64,000 bases of DNA from Dactylosporangium roseum (GTDB lineage Bacteria > Actinomycetota > Actinomycetes > Mycobacteriales > Micromonosporaceae). Under the pieces are notes generated by a model, which was not told where the DNA came from, made no database searches, and saw only the letters and a program-made list of their open reading frames with translations. The position numbers and the translations under genes are program-made. Position 1 is the first letter of the stretch, and each line of letters opens with the position of its first letter. Location: positions 7,271,501 through 7,335,500 of the forward strand of contig NZ_CP073721.1 of assembly GCF_025264685.1 (NCBI RefSeq), in the 5' to 3' direction. Of the stretch, positions 37,072 through 46,859 are shown piece by piece.

Positions 37072-38727
37072 CTAGCCGCGCCCTTCCCACACCGGCTCGG
37101 GCACCTCCGTCACCTCGCCGTCGGAGCGGAACAGCAGGTAACGGTCGAACGAGCGGCTGAACCAGCGGTCGTGCGTCACGGCGATCACCGTCCCGGCGAA
37201 GCTCCGCAGCCCTTCCTCCAGCGCCTCCGCGCTGGCCAGGTCGAGGTTGTCCGTCGGCTCGTCGAGCAACAGCAGCGTCGCACCGGACAACTCCAGCAGC
37301 AGGACCAGAAACCGTGCCTGCTGGCCGCCGGACAGGGTGCCGAACCGCTGGTCGGCCTGCGCCGCCAGGTCGTACCGGGACAGCGCCGGCATCGCCTGCG
37401 GCCGCGGCAGGCCGTCCCGCCACTCGTCGCCCCGCCACAGGATCTCGGCGAGCGTCTTGTCCAGCAGCTCCGGCCGGTCGTGCGTCTGCGAGAAGTGGCC
37501 CGGCCGCACCCGCGCGCCCAGCCGGACCATGCCCTCGTGCTCGACGGGTGCCAGGGCGGTGCCGATCGGCGTCTCGGCGGGATCCGTGCCGCCCCGGGCC
37601 AGCAGCCGCAGGAAGTGCGACTTGCCGGTGCCGTTGCCGCCCAGGACCGCCAGGCGGTCGCCGTACCACAGCTCCAGATCGAACGGGTACGTCAGGCCGG
37701 AGAGCTCCAACTGCTCACACACGACCGCGCGTTTGCCCGTCCGGCCGCCGGAGAGCCGCATCCGGATGTCCTGGTCCTTCGGCGGGCTGGGCGGAGGGCC
37801 GGCCTCCTCGAACTTGCGCAGCCGGGTCTGAGCCGCCTGATACCGCGACGCCAGGCCGTCGTTGTAGGCGGCCTTGGTCTTGTACATCTGGACGAGCGCC
37901 TTGAGCTTCTCGTGCTCCTCGTCCCAGCGGCGGCGCAGCTCGTCGAGCCGCTCGTGCCGCGCGACCCGCGCCTCGTGCCAGGAGGCGAAGCCGCCGGGAT
38001 GGACCCAGGCGGAACCGCCCTCGACGGCCACCACGCGGTCGGCCGACCGGGCCAGCAGCTCCCGGTCGTGAGACACGTACAGGACACTCTTCGGCGACTC
38101 CCGCAGCCGCTCCTCGAGCCAGCGCTTGCCGGGGACGTCGAGGAAGTTGTCGGGCTCGTCGAGCAGCAGCACCTCGTCCTCACCGCGCAGCAGGAGTTCG
38201 AGCGCGAAGCGCTTCTGCTGGCCGCCGGACAGGGTGCGCACCGGCCGGTCCTTCGCGAGGTCCCACGGCAGGCCGAGCGCGGCGACGCCGGCGGTGTCGA
38301 AGAGGACCTCGGCGTCGTAGCCGCCCACCTCGCCCCAGGCGGCCAGCGCGTTGGCGTACCGCAACTGGGCCTTCTCGGCGTCCGCGCCGTTCGCCTCGTG
38401 CATCGCCCGCTCGGCGGCGGCGAGCCGCTCCCCGGCACCGCGCAGCCGCGGTGGCGCCAGGTCCAGGGCGAGGTCGTAGAGGGTGCGGTCGTCGCCGATC
38501 ATGCCGATGAACTGGCGCATCACGCCGAGCCCGCCGGAGCGCGCGACGACGCCGGTGTGCACCGGGAGGTCGCCGGCGACCATCTTCAGCAACGTCGTCT
38601 TGCCCGCGCCGTTCGGCCCGACGAGCGCCACCTTCGCGCCCTCACCCACCCGGAACGACACCTCGGAGAACAGCTCACGGCCGTCCGGCAGCGTGTGCCC
38701 GACTCCGGCTACGTCGACATATCCCAC
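37072..38727 (-). CDS. ABC-F family ATPase, ribosome-associated type
   Basis: 551 residues, two ABC cassettes and no membrane domain. First cassette: Walker A GPNGAGKTT at 37-45, LSGGQQKR signature, LLLDEPDNFLD. Second: GGNGTGKSH, LSGGQQARF, LLLLDEPTDNLD. The linker between them (VQMYKTKAAYNDGLASRYQA) is the basic coiled region that in ABC-F proteins reaches the peptidyl-tRNA site. Such proteins act in translation or antibiotic protection; which applies here is not evident. The second P-loop has Ser-His where Ser/Thr-Thr is usual. GTG start lies 3 nt past the methyltransferase stop. Confidence 0.9.
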   Translation of the reverse strand: MGYVDVAGVGHTLPDGRELFSEVSFRVGEGAKVALVGPNGAGKTTLLKMVAGDLPVHTGVVARSGGLGVMRQFIGMIGDDRTLYDLALDLAPPRLRGAGERLAAAERAMHEANGADAEKAQLRYANALAAWGEVGGYDAEVLFDTAGVAALGLPWDLAKDRPVRTLSGGQQKRFALELLLRGEDEVLLLDEPDNFLDVPGKRWLEERLRESPKSVLYVSHDRELLARSADRVVAVEGGSAWVHPGGFASWHEARVARHERLDELRRRWDEEHEKLKALVQMYKTKAAYNDGLASRYQAAQTRLRKFEEAGPPPSPPKDQDIRMRLSGGRTGKRAVVCEQLELSGLTYPFDLELWYGDRLAVLGGNGTGKSHFLRLLARGGTDPAETPIGTALAPVEHEGMVRLGARVRPGHFSQTHDRPELLDKTLAEILWRGDEWRDGLPRPQAMPALSRYDLAAQADQRFGTLSGGQQARFLVLLLELSGATLLLLDEPTDNLDLASAEALEEGLRSFAGTVIAVTHDRWFSRSFDRYLLFRSDGEVTEVPEPVWEGRG

Positions 38728-38730
38728 AGC

Positions 38731-39372
38731 TCAAAGATTTAAGGCGGCATCGGTACGCGCGTCGCCCGGTTTTCGGACGCTGAAGATCCGGAAACCCTTC
38801 TGGCTCGCGTGCCGCTCGACCTGGAAACCCTGCTCGACGAGCCAGCGCCGCAGCGAGTCGCCGCCCAGGTTCTTGGCCACGACGAGCCACGCGACGCCGT
38901 CCGGGGCCAGCCGCGGCAGCCAGCGCAGGAGCAGTGCGTGCAGCTCGGTCTTGCCGATCCGGATCGGCGGGTTGGACCAGATCTGCGTGAACCCGACAGT
39001 CGGCGGCACCTCGTCCGGGGTCGACACGACGACCCGGTCGGCGACGCCGAGCGCGGCGGCGTTCTCCCGGACCAGGTCGAGAGCGCGCTGGTTCACGTCG
39101 ATGGCGTAGACCGTCGCACGCGGCGCCGCGGCGGCCAGAACGGCGGTGATCGGACCGTAGCCGCAGCCGAGGTCGAGCAGCGCGCCGGTGGTCTCCGGAC
39201 CGGGCAGCGGCGCCTTGTCGAGCAGGACCGCCGTGCCCGGGTCGAGCCGGGTGGACGAGAACACGCCGGACGCCGAAACCAGGCGAAACTCCTGGTCGAG
39301 CGCGGCGAACTCGACCTGGTGCCGCTCGTGCGCGACCGCCGGGTCGGCCGAGAAGTAATGCTCGCCGGACAC
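38731..39372 (-). CDS. RsmC/RlmG-like class I methyltransferase
   Basis: 213 residues. SAM motif ALLDLGCGYGPITAVLA (65-81), then VYAIDVNQRALDLVREN, and motif IV WSNPPIR (132-138); NPPxR is typical of guanine-N2 rRNA methyltransferases of the MTS family. It contains only the catalytic half of RsmC, as do many actinobacterial homologues, so the target may be 16S or 23S rRNA. GTG start with GGGAGG 5 nt upstream. Co-transcribed with the ABC-F gene. Confidence 0.85.
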   Translation of the reverse strand: MSGEHYFSADPAVAHERHQVEFAALDQEFRLVSASGVFSSTRLDPGTAVLLDKAPLPGPETTGALLDLGCGYGPITAVLAAAAPRATVYAIDVNQRALDLVRENAAALGVADRVVVSTPDEVPPTVGFTQIWSNPPIRIGKTELHALLLRWLPRLAPDGVAWLVVAKNLGGDSLRRWLVEQGFQVERHASQKGFRIFSVRKPGDARTDAALNL

Positions 39373-39494
39373 GATGCCCTCCCTTGACCGCCTTCGCAAC
39401 GCATTGTCCCCAAGCAGGTGACGGGTCTTCCGGGCGGCCACCCGTTCGGATTGTGCGCGACATCGCCCGTACGACACCGCCACGCCGTGTCGGC

Positions 39495-39500
39495 TACCCT
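39495..39500 (+). promoter_or_regulatory. -10 box TACCCT, leaderless promoter
   Basis: TACCCT ends 7 nt before ATG 39508; no SD is present. Confidence 0.6.
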
Positions 39501-39507
39501 GTGCGAC

Positions 39508-41748
39508 ATGACTTCTGGGAACGAGCCGCGCCGGAAACGGCGAGCCGACTCGTTCCGCCGGGACGAAGCGGACGAAGCCGACAATTGGTTGGCGGGGCTT
39601 CGCGGCACCGGCAGGGGAGAGCCCGACCCGTTCGCGGCACCGCCACCGGAGCCGGCACCCTTCGACAGCCCTGCCTTCGACCCTCCCCCGTTTGATCGGG
39701 GCGCGTTCCCGCCGGCACCCGGCGGCCAGGACGGCCCGGGACGGTCCGGCGGCCGGCGCTCCCGGGATCGCGAGGAGTCCCCGAGCGGCGGCTTCGGCCG
39801 CGCCGACTCCCCGAGCGGCGTCTTCAGCCCGGCCTCGCTGCCACCGGCACCACCTCCGGCCCGGCCCGCGCTGCCCGACGCCACCGAGATGATCGGCGGC
39901 CGCCGCCGCGCTCGCGACGACGACTCCCCCAGCGGCACCTTCGGCCGCACAGAGTCCCCCAGCGGCACCTTCGGCCGCGCGGTGCCGCCGCCCGCGCGTC
40001 CCCCTCTCGGCGAGCAGCTTCCCACCGCACCCGCGGAGGCCCGGGGCGGCCGGCGCCGCGCCCGCGACGACGAGCCCATCGGGCGCCGCCAGGCCGGCCC
40101 TTCCGAGTCGTATGACCACGGTCCGGAGCTGACCCCGATCATCAAACCGCTGGCGGACCTCGTGGCCCAGCAGCCGACGACCGACCCGCCGCCACTCGTG
40201 CCGATCTTCCCGACGATGCGCCCCGACGCCACCCCGACCAGCGGCGGCACGACCGGCCGCCGGGCCCGTCGCGAGGCGGAGGAGGCGGAGAATCCGCGCA
40301 CCGGCGAGGTCGGTGAACGCCGCCGGGCACGCTCCGACGACAGCGGCTCCTTCCGCACCGGCAGCGACTCCTTCCGCACCGGCAACGGCTACGAGGCGAC
40401 GGGCGGCAACGGTTTCGACACTGCGGGGCGCCCCGAGGCGACCACCGCGTTCCGTGCCGGCGAGACCACCGCGTTCCGTGCCGGCGACGACATCGGCGTG
40501 CGGCGGCAGCGCACCGGGCTCGGCGAGGACACCGGCAGCCGGCGCCCCGGCGACCCCGGTGCGCCACACCGGAGTCGCGGCTACGACGCCGAAGGTCCGG
40601 CCGGGTTCCGGCGGGACGACACCGGCACCGGACGGCTCGGCCGCGCCGGGGCGCCCGCCGCCGGTGCCACGCCGGCCGACCTCACCGCACCGCGGCGGCG
40701 GGCCGACGCCCCGCGCGTCCCGATCGGTGACGATGCGCCGCACCAGCGGCGCACTCTCGACGACGCGATGCCGGGCCGCGGATACGACGATCCTTCGACA
40801 GCACGGCGGCGTGGCGGCCGGGGCACCGGAGAATATTCGGGCGACTACATCGGCGGCGGCCAGCGCGCGCTGCGCGAGCCGCCGGGTGGCCGGCCGGTAG
40901 GTCCGCCGGGGCGCGGTGAGCGTCCCGGGCGTCCGGGTCGGGGCGGCACCGGGTCACATCCGCGGGCGGTCATCGACCCGGTCCGACCGGAGCACCGGCC
41001 GCACCGCTGGATCGCCATGCTCAGCGTGATCGCGGTCGTGGTGGTGCTGGGCGCCTGCGGCATCGGCACCTGGTTCATCCTCAAAGACGAGCGCAACGGC
41101 CCCGAGTCGGCGCGGTCCAGCACGACCAGCGGGCCGAAGAAGCGCGACATCAGCAGCCGGCAGGTCGACCCGGCGCCGCTCACCGAGGCCGAGGTCTTCC
41201 CGAGCAACAACATCGTGGCGGTGCCAAACGAGCCGCCCTACGTCATCCTCTCGACCAAGGCCTCACCGGACTGCAAGACGGCGGCGACCGACGAGCTGGC
41301 CACCCTGCTCATGAACGCGGGCTGCAGCGAGGTCGTGCGGGCGACCATGAAGTCGCCCAACGAGGAGTACCTGATCACCGCCGGCATCTTCAACCTGGAC
41401 ACCGAGAAGGCGGCGGCGCTGGCCTTCGACGGCGTCAAGCCGATCGTCGACGGGCAGAAGGGCCGCTTCTCCGGGATGAGTGTCGGCGCCGGCACCGGCA
41501 CCGACGCGCTCGTGCGGGCACCGACACAGCTCGGCTGGAACTACAAGGGCCACTTCATCGCCTACTGCGTGATCGCCCGCGTGGACGGCAACGCGTTCGC
41601 CCCTGTCGACCCGTATCCGCAGCAAATCACGTTCGACATCGTCGAGACCTACCTGGAGAACGAGATCATCGGCAACCGGGCCGTCGTCCAGCCCGAGGCG
41701 ACTCCGGCCGCGTCGCTGCCCGCGTCCCCGGCGCCGGGCGCGAGCTGA
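39508..41748 (+). CDS. Large membrane protein with disordered, repeat-rich cytoplasmic region
   Basis: 746 residues, family not recognised. Residues 1-500 are Arg/Gly/Asp/Pro/Ser-rich and probably disordered. They contain repeated SPSGTFGR-type units (about 90-165) preceded by RRRARDD, and SFRTG and TTAFRAG doublets (about 270-325). One membrane helix lies at about 501-523 (WIAMLSVIAVVVVLGACGIG). The last 220 residues form a folded-looking outer domain with NIVAVPNEPPYVILSTKAS and two Cys (DCKTA and AGCSE), ending in a Pro/Ala tail. ATG with a leaderless -10 box. A mycobacterial-style membrane/secretion partner is possible but unproven. Confidence 0.75.
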   Translation: MTSGNEPRRKRRADSFRRDEADEADNWLAGLRGTGRGEPDPFAAPPPEPAPFDSPAFDPPPFDRGAFPPAPGGQDGPGRSGGRRSRDREESPSGGFGRADSPSGVFSPASLPPAPPPARPALPDATEMIGGRRRARDDDSPSGTFGRTESPSGTFGRAVPPPARPPLGEQLPTAPAEARGGRRRARDDEPIGRRQAGPSESYDHGPELTPIIKPLADLVAQQPTTDPPPLVPIFPTMRPDATPTSGGTTGRRARREAEEAENPRTGEVGERRRARSDDSGSFRTGSDSFRTGNGYEATGGNGFDTAGRPEATTAFRAGETTAFRAGDDIGVRRQRTGLGEDTGSRRPGDPGAPHRSRGYDAEGPAGFRRDDTGTGRLGRAGAPAAGATPADLTAPRRRADAPRVPIGDDAPHQRRTLDDAMPGRGYDDPSTARRRGGRGTGEYSGDYIGGGQRALREPPGGRPVGPPGRGERPGRPGRGGTGSHPRAVIDPVRPEHRPHRWIAMLSVIAVVVVLGACGIGTWFILKDERNGPESARSSTTSGPKKRDISSRQVDPAPLTEAEVFPSNNIVAVPNEPPYVILSTKASPDCKTAATDELATLLMNAGCSEVVRATMKSPNEEYLITAGIFNLDTEKAAALAFDGVKPIVDGQKGRFSGMSVGAGTGTDALVRAPTQLGWNYKGHFIAYCVIARVDGNAFAPVDPYPQQITFDIVETYLENEIIGNRAVVQPEATPAASLPASPAPGAS

Positions 41749-41787
41749 CCGCAGCGCCGTGGCCGGCGCGGCCGGGACACGCGTGGA

Positions 41788-42603
41788 TCAGCCAGCAGCG
41801 TCCCGGCGGCGCCTGGTCAGTTCGGCCCGCTCGCGCAGGGCGGACACGTCGGCCGGGTACAGGACCTCGACCAGGGTCAACCCGTGCGCCGGTGCCACCA
41901 TCACCTCGTCGGCCCGGATGGTACGGCTGAGCAGGCTCGCCGGCCACGACGGCGGCCGCCGTCCGTCGCCGACGACCAACTGGGCACCCACCAGGCTGCG
42001 GACCATCGACCAGCAGAACGCGTCAGCCGTCACGGAGGCGACGACGACCCCGTCCGGGTCGCGGCGCCAATGCAGCGCGCTCACCGCCCGGATCGTCGTC
42101 GCATGCTCCTTGCGCCGGCAGAACGCGGCGAAGTCGTGCTCGCCGACCAAGCCCGCGGCCGCGGCGTTGAGCAGGCCGACATCCAGCGGCCGCGGCCAGG
42201 CGACGGTGTCGCGGCGGCGCAGCGGCTCGGCGCCGTACGGCGCGTCGGCGACCCGGTACTCGTACCGGCGGGACAGCGCCGAGAACCGGGCGTCGAACTC
42301 CGCCGGTGCCTCCGTCACCGCACGCACGCGGACGTCGGGCGGCAAGAGCTGGGCCAGCTTGCGCACGAGCGCCCCGCCGATGCTCTCCCACCGCTCGGTG
42401 GGCACGTCGACGTGGCAGACCTGGCCGGTCGCGTGGACCCCCGCGTCGGTACGGCCGGCGACCGTCAGCCCCTCGACGCCGCCGAACAGCCGCTCCAGAA
42501 CGGCGCGCAGCTCCCCGGCGACGGTGCGCCGCTGCGGCTGGGCCGCCCACCCGGAGAAGTCGGTGCCGTCGTAGGCGACGTCCAGGCGAAGTCGCGTGCT
42601 CAT
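41788..42603 (-). CDS. truA: tRNA pseudouridine synthase A
   Basis: 271 residues. It makes pseudouridine at positions 38-40 of the tRNA anticodon arm. Seen: LRLDVAYDGTDFSGWAAQPQ, the catalytic Asp in VAGRTDAGVHATGQVCHVD, FSALSRRYEYRV and AFCWSMVRSLVGAQLVVGDG. The ATG at 42603 fits the family start and has GGGAG 9 nt upstream. It follows rplQ as in many actinobacteria but is separated from it by a strong terminator. Confidence 0.96.
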   Translation of the reverse strand: MSTRLRLDVAYDGTDFSGWAAQPQRRTVAGELRAVLERLFGGVEGLTVAGRTDAGVHATGQVCHVDVPTERWESIGGALVRKLAQLLPPDVRVRAVTEAPAEFDARFSALSRRYEYRVADAPYGAEPLRRRDTVAWPRPLDVGLLNAAAAGLVGEHDFAAFCRRKEHATTIRAVSALHWRRDPDGVVVASVTADAFCWSMVRSLVGAQLVVGDGRRPPSWPASLLSRTIRADEVMVAPAHGLTLVEVLYPADVSALRERAELTRRRRDAAG

Positions 42604-42753
42604 GAGGTACAACTCCCAGTTCCAAGCAAGGTCGCGACGTGACGCCGCGCGGTCGTCCGTCAACCCCGGTGTTGCGCTACGAGCCGGCGACACACCCCGC
42701 CTGAATCGTCGGCCTTATCCGGGTGGGCCAGCGTCTGTTGGGCTGAACTTCGC

Positions 42754-42795
42754 GACCTTGAGTTTCCAGGAAGGCGGACCTTGAGTTTCCAGGAA
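42754..42795. repeat. 23-bp tandem duplication
   Basis: GACCTTGAGTTTCCAGGAA occurs at 42754-42772 and again at 42777-42795. Each copy contains the palindrome TTCCAGGAA. It lies between the rplQ terminator and truA, so it is probably truA upstream sequence. Confidence 0.85.
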
Positions 42796-42797
42796 AA

Positions 42798-42828
42798 GAG
42801 CCCGGCACCCACGGAGGGTGCCGGGCTC
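42798..42828 (-). terminator. Rho-independent terminator of the alpha operon
   Basis: A perfect 13-bp stem (GAGCCCGGCACCC with GGGTGCCGGGCTC), 5-nt loop, and on the minus strand TTTTCC directly after it. It lies 19 nt past the rplQ stop. Confidence 0.9.
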
Positions 42829-42847
42829 CACGGACCTCAGCCGGTGA

Positions 42848-43399
42848 TCAGGCCTTGGTCTCGTCGTCCTTCGCCTCGCCGGCCTCCGGCTCGGCGTCCG
42901 CGTCAGCCTTGGCGGCCGGCTCGGTGTCGGCCTTGGCGGCCGGGGTCGCCTCGGTGTCCTCGTCGCCGGCCAGCACCGCGATCGAGTCGGCCTTGGCGGC
43001 CTTCCGGGCGGCCTTGCGCGGCGTCGACGTCGCGGCGATCTCGAGTTCCTCGACCAGCTCGATGATCGCCATCGGCGCGGCGTCACCCTTGCGCGGGCCG
43101 GTCTTCACGATCCGCGTGTAACCACCCTGGCGGTTGCTGAAGCGGGGCGCGATCTGGTCGAACAGCGCGTACACCACGTCCTTGTCCCGCACCACGGAGA
43201 GCGCTTGACGACGCGCGTGCAGATCCCCGCGCTTGGCCTTGGTGATGAGCTGCTCGGCGAGCGGGCGCAGCCGCTTGGCCTTCGTCTCGGTGGTCTTGAT
43301 GCGACCGTGCTTGAACAGCGACGTGGCGAGGTTCGCCAGCATCAGCCGCTCATGCGCGGGGCTACCGCCGAGGCGGGGACCCCTGGTGGGCGTGGGCAT
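42848..43399 (-). CDS. rplQ: 50S ribosomal protein L17
   Basis: 183 residues. L17 core [20 protein letters not shown] to about residue 120 ([10 protein letters not shown]), then an Ala/Lys/Glu/Asp-rich tail of about 60 residues ([20 protein letters not shown] type). Long tails of this kind are known in actinobacterial L17. It closes the alpha operon after rpoA (29 nt) and is followed by a strong terminator. Confidence 0.97.
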   Translation of the reverse strand: MPTPTRGPRLGGSPAHERLMLANLATSLFKHGRIKTTETKAKRLRPLAEQLITKAKRGDLHARRQALSVVRDKDVVYALFDQIAPRFSNRQGGYTRIVKTGPRKGDAAPMAIIELVEELEIAATSTPRKAARKAAKADSIAVLAGDEDTEATPAAKADTEPAAKADADAEPEAGEAKDDETKA

Positions 43400-43428
43400 G
43401 GTTGGGACTCCTCTGGTACAACAGCCGG

Positions 43429-44454
43429 CTAGAGCTGTTCGGTCTCGCGGTAGTCGTGATCGTTGTCGTAGTCCACGTCCGCGAACGAGTCCACGACATG
43501 TGCCGGGTCGAACGTCGGGGCGGAGTCCTTCAGACCCAGACCCATTCCGGCGAGCTTCATCTTGACCTCGTCGATCGACTTCTGACCGAAATTCCTGATG
43601 TCGAGGAGGTCGGCCTCCGTGCGGCTGATCAGCTCGCCGACGGAGTTGATGCCCTCACGCTTGAGGCAGTTGTACGAGCGGACGGTGAGGTCCAGCTCCT
43701 CGATCGGCAGCGCCAGATCGGCAGCGAGCTGCGCATCCTGCGGCGACGGACCGATGTCGATGCCCTCGGCGGTCTCGTCGAGCTCGCGCGCCAGGCCGAA
43801 CAGCTCGACCAGCGTCGAGCCGGCCGAGGCCAGCGCGGTGCGCGGGGTCAGCGACGGCTTGGACTCGACGTCGATGATGAGCCGGTCGAAGTCGGTGCGC
43901 TGCTCGACACGGGTCGCCTCGACGCGGTAGGTGACCTTCAGCACCGGGGAGTAGATCGAGTCGACCGGGATCCGGCCGATCTCCTGTCCCTGCTGCTTGT
44001 TCTGGTTGGCGGTGACGTAACCCCGCCCACGCTCGACGGTCAGCTCCATGTCGAGCCGGCCCTTGCCGTTGAGGGTGGCCAGCTTGAGGTCGGGGTTGTG
44101 CACGGAGACGCCGGCCGGGGGCTGGATGTCGCCCGCCGTGACGTCGCCGGGGCCCTGCTTGCGCAGGTACATCGAGACCGGCTCGTCGTGCTCGGAGCTG
44201 ACGCACAGCTCCTTGATGTTCATGACGAGCTCGACCACGTCCTCCTTGACGCCGGGAATCGTGGTGAACTCGTGCAGCACGCCGTCGATCTTGATGCTGG
44301 TGACCGCCGCACCCGGGATGGAGCTCAGCAGCGTGCGCCGCAGCGAGTTGCCGAGCGTGTAACCGAAGCCCGGCTCGAGCGGCTCGATGGTGAACTTCGA
44401 CCGGACCTCGCTGATCGACTCTTCGGCGAGACTCGGCCGCTGGGAGATGAGCAC
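43429..44454 (-). CDS. rpoA: RNA polymerase alpha subunit
   Basis: 341 residues. N-terminal dimerisation domain with [20 protein letters not shown], flexible linker near 235-250, and C-terminal DNA/activator-binding domain with [20 protein letters not shown]-like sequence and [16 protein letters not shown]. It ends in an acidic tail. GTG start with SD GGAGGAAACA; the gene lies 81 nt after rpsD with a hairpin between. Confidence 0.98.
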   Translation of the reverse strand: MLISQRPSLAEESISEVRSKFTIEPLEPGFGYTLGNSLRRTLLSSIPGAAVTSIKIDGVLHEFTTIPGVKEDVVELVMNIKELCVSSEHDEPVSMYLRKQGPGDVTAGDIQPPAGVSVHNPDLKLATLNGKGRLDMELTVERGRGYVTANQNKQQGQEIGRIPVDSIYSPVLKVTYRVEATRVEQRTDFDRLIIDVESKPSLTPRTALASAGSTLVELFGLARELDETAEGIDIGPSPQDAQLAADLALPIEELDLTVRSYNCLKREGINSVGELISRTEADLLDIRNFGQKSIDEVKMKLAGMGLGLKDSAPTFDPAHVVDSFADVDYDNDHDYRETEQL

Positions 44455-44501
44455 TGTTTCCTCCAGATTCGTTGCGCGCCCGCCATATGACGCGCTCCGA
44501 G

Positions 44502-44528
44502 CAGGCGGGGCCGGATCGGCCCCGCCTG
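44502..44528 (-). terminator. Strong hairpin between rpsD and rpoA
   Basis: CAGGCGGGGCCG (44502-44513) and CGGCCCCGCCTG (44517-44528) form a 12-bp stem with a 3-nt loop. It starts 8 nt after the rpsD stop, inside the alpha operon. No U-run, so it may attenuate or mark an RNA processing point rather than stop transcription. Confidence 0.65.
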
Positions 44529-44535
44529 TTGTTGC

Positions 44536-45162
44536 TTACTTCGAGTAGAGCTCGACGATGAGCTGCTCCTGGACCTGGGTGTCGATGACCTGCCGCGCCG
44601 GCAGGCTGTGCACCAGGACCTTGAGCTCGCTCGGGATGAACTCGAGCCACGCGGGGACGGTCTTGCTGCCCGCGAGGCCCTGCGCGATCTGGAACGGCGT
44701 GAGCTGACGCGACTTCTCGCGCACCTGCACGATGTCGTGCTCGCGCAGACGGTACGACGGGATGTCGACCTTCTTGCCGTTGACCTGGATGTGGCCGTGG
44801 CTCACCAGTTGGCGGGCCGCGTCACGCGAGGTCGCCAGGCCGGCGCGGTAGACCACGTTGTCGAGTCGCGACTCGAGGATCTTCAGCAGTTCCTCACCGG
44901 TCTTGCCCGGCTTCGCGACCGCCTCGTCGAAGTAGCCCTCGAACTGCCGCTCCAGCACACCGTAGATGCGGCGGGCCTTCTGCTTCTCGCGGAGCTGCAG
45001 GAGGTATTCGGTCTCCTTCGGCCGGCCACGGCCGTGTTGGCCGGGCGGGAAGGGACGCGACTCGAACGGGCACTTCGGCCCGTCGCACTTGCTGCCCTTG
45101 AGGAACAGCTTCATCTTCTCGCGACGGCAACGACGGCAGTCGGCACCTGTGTAACGAGCCAT
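44536..45162 (-). CDS. rpsD: 30S ribosomal protein S4, zinc-binding (C+) form
   Basis: 208 residues. Cys9, Cys12, Cys26 and Cys31 (TGADCRRCRREKMKLFLKGS, then KCDGPKCPFE) form the zinc site of the C+ form. The S4 RNA-binding domain follows (RLDNVVYRAGLATSRDAARQ, LVSHGHIQVNGKKVDIPSY). S4 is a primary 16S-binding protein and in many bacteria represses its own operon. Gene spacing to rpsK is 16 nt. Confidence 0.98.
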   Translation of the reverse strand: MARYTGADCRRCRREKMKLFLKGSKCDGPKCPFESRPFPPGQHGRGRPKETEYLLQLREKQKARRIYGVLERQFEGYFDEAVAKPGKTGEELLKILESRLDNVVYRAGLATSRDAARQLVSHGHIQVNGKKVDIPSYRLREHDIVQVREKSRQLTPFQIAQGLAGSKTVPAWLEFIPSELKVLVHSLPARQVIDTQVQEQLIVELYSK

Positions 45163-45178
45163 GTTTCTGTCTCTTCCC

Positions 45179-45589
45179 TTAGACCCGGCGGCGCTTCGGC
45201 GGACGGCAACCGTTGTGCGGCTGCGGCGTGACGTCAGAGATCTGCCCGACCTCGAGGCCCACGGCCGTCAGCGAGCGGATCGCGGTCTCCCGGCCGGAGC
45301 CCGGGCCCTTGACGAAGACGTCGACCTTGCGCATGCCGTGCTCCATCGCGCGACGAGCGGCGGCCTCGGCGGCCAACTGCGCGGCGAACGGAGTCGACTT
45401 GCGCGAGCCCTTGAAGCCCACCTGGCCGGCGGAGGCCCAGGAGATGACAGCCCCGGTCGGGTCGGTGATCGACACGATCGTGTTGTTGAACGTGCTCTTG
45501 ATGTGCGCCTGCCCGTGCGCGATGTTCTTGCGTTCCTTGCGCCGGACCTTCTTGACAGCGGTCGCGCCGGCGCGAGCCTTCGGTGGCAT
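45179..45589 (-). CDS. rpsK: 30S ribosomal protein S11
   Basis: 136 residues. Basic N-terminus, then [20 protein letters not shown] and the C-terminal [16 protein letters not shown], both invariant family marks. Platform protein of the small subunit. Lies 43 nt after rpsM in the alpha operon. Confidence 0.98.
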   Translation of the reverse strand: MPPKARAGATAVKKVRRKERKNIAHGQAHIKSTFNNTIVSITDPTGAVISWASAGQVGFKGSRKSTPFAAQLAAEAAARRAMEHGMRKVDVFVKGPGSGRETAIRSLTAVGLEVGQISDVTPQPHNGCRPPKRRRV

Positions 45590-45632
45590 TCTCTATGCGC
45601 TCCTAGATATGTTGCTGAACTCGACCTGGCTA

Positions 45633-46013
<381 letters not shown>

Positions 46014-46222
46014 GGGTGGGCTGACTCCTCATGTGTGCGGAGGTCTGTGCCCGCTCCGCTCCCGTCTGCCCACAGACGGGCCCCGGCCTCCGACCGGGGG
46101 TCAGCCACGCGCTCCCCGCGCGTCATGCGCGGCGGCCCGAGGCTGGAACGGGCAAGTGCGAGGTGGTGCTGTGTGGATCTGCGCTGCCGCTTCCAGGCGG
46201 CGGCACAGAGCGACGCCGGACC

Positions 46223-46339
46223 TCAGCCCTGGCGCTGCTTGTGGCGCGGGTCAGTGCTGCAGATGACCATGACCCGGCCATGCCGCCGGATGATCCGGCA
46301 GTTGTTGCAGATCCGCTTGACGCTCGGCTTGACCTTCAC
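46223..46339 (-). CDS. rpmJ: 50S ribosomal protein L36, zinc-binding form
   Basis: 38 residues from GTG 46339 to TGA 46223. Sequence opens [20 protein letters not shown] and ends DPRHKQRQG. Zinc ligands are C11, C14, C27 and H33, so this is the C+ form. It is one residue longer than the common 37. It lies between infA and rpsM. Confidence 0.95.
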   Translation of the reverse strand: MKVKPSVKRICNNCRIIRRHGRVMVICSTDPRHKQRQG

Positions 46340-46412
46340 GGTGTGCCTAACTCTCGCTGCGCACCCACATAGGGGCCGCAGGCCCGACCGTTACCTGGAA
46401 ACCGACACCGAA

Positions 46413-46634
46413 TTACTTGTAGCGGTAGACGATGCGCCCGCGAGTGAGGTCGTAGGGCGAAAGCTCCACAACAACACGGTCCTCGGGCAGGATGCGAATG
46501 TAGTGCTGCCGCATCTTCCCGCTGATGTGTGCCAAGACCTTGTGGCCATTGGCGAGCTCCACCCGGAACATCGCATTCGGGAGTGGCTCGATCACTCGGC
46601 CCTCGATCTCGATGGCCCCGTCTTTCTTCGGCAT
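46413..46634 (-). CDS. infA: Translation initiation factor IF-1
   Basis: 73 residues, S1-like OB fold: [58 protein letters not shown]-1 blocks the A site during initiation. SD GGAGG stands before the ATG. A clear promoter lies about 150 nt upstream, so infA-rpmJ-rpsM-rpsK-rpsD can be transcribed independently of map. Confidence 0.98.
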   Translation of the reverse strand: MPKKDGAIEIEGRVIEPLPNAMFRVELANGHKVLAHISGKMRQHYIRILPEDRVVVELSPYDLTRGRIVYRYK

Positions 46635-46790
46635 GTCCTCCGCTACCTGACATCGGGTCTGGTGGTCGACGCTCGCATCCGTTTCACGAGGTCAACGACG
46701 ATGTCGAAGTCCTCGTGCCAGCCGCGGCTCCGGTCATGCCCCAGAAGCGCGTGGAGGCATGCCGGAGTGGACGCTTTGCGCCAATGGACG

Positions 46791-46819
46791 AGTCTACGCG
46801 GGGGAAGTCCTGACACCAA
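46791..46819 (-). promoter_or_regulatory. Promoter upstream of infA
   Basis: On the minus strand TTGGTG (46814-46819) and TAGACT (46791-46796) are separated by 17 nt, the best two-box promoter in the window. The predicted RNA would have a leader of about 150 nt before infA. Confidence 0.65.
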
Positions 46820-46859
46820 ATCCGGGGGGTTTCATCCGCTCGGCGGCCCGGAAGTCTGG

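Noticed and set aside
39780-40000. Repeated SPSGTFGR-coding DNA as a possible CRISPR array
   Set aside because: Units are in frame, of irregular spacing and without unique spacers; it is a protein-coding repeat.
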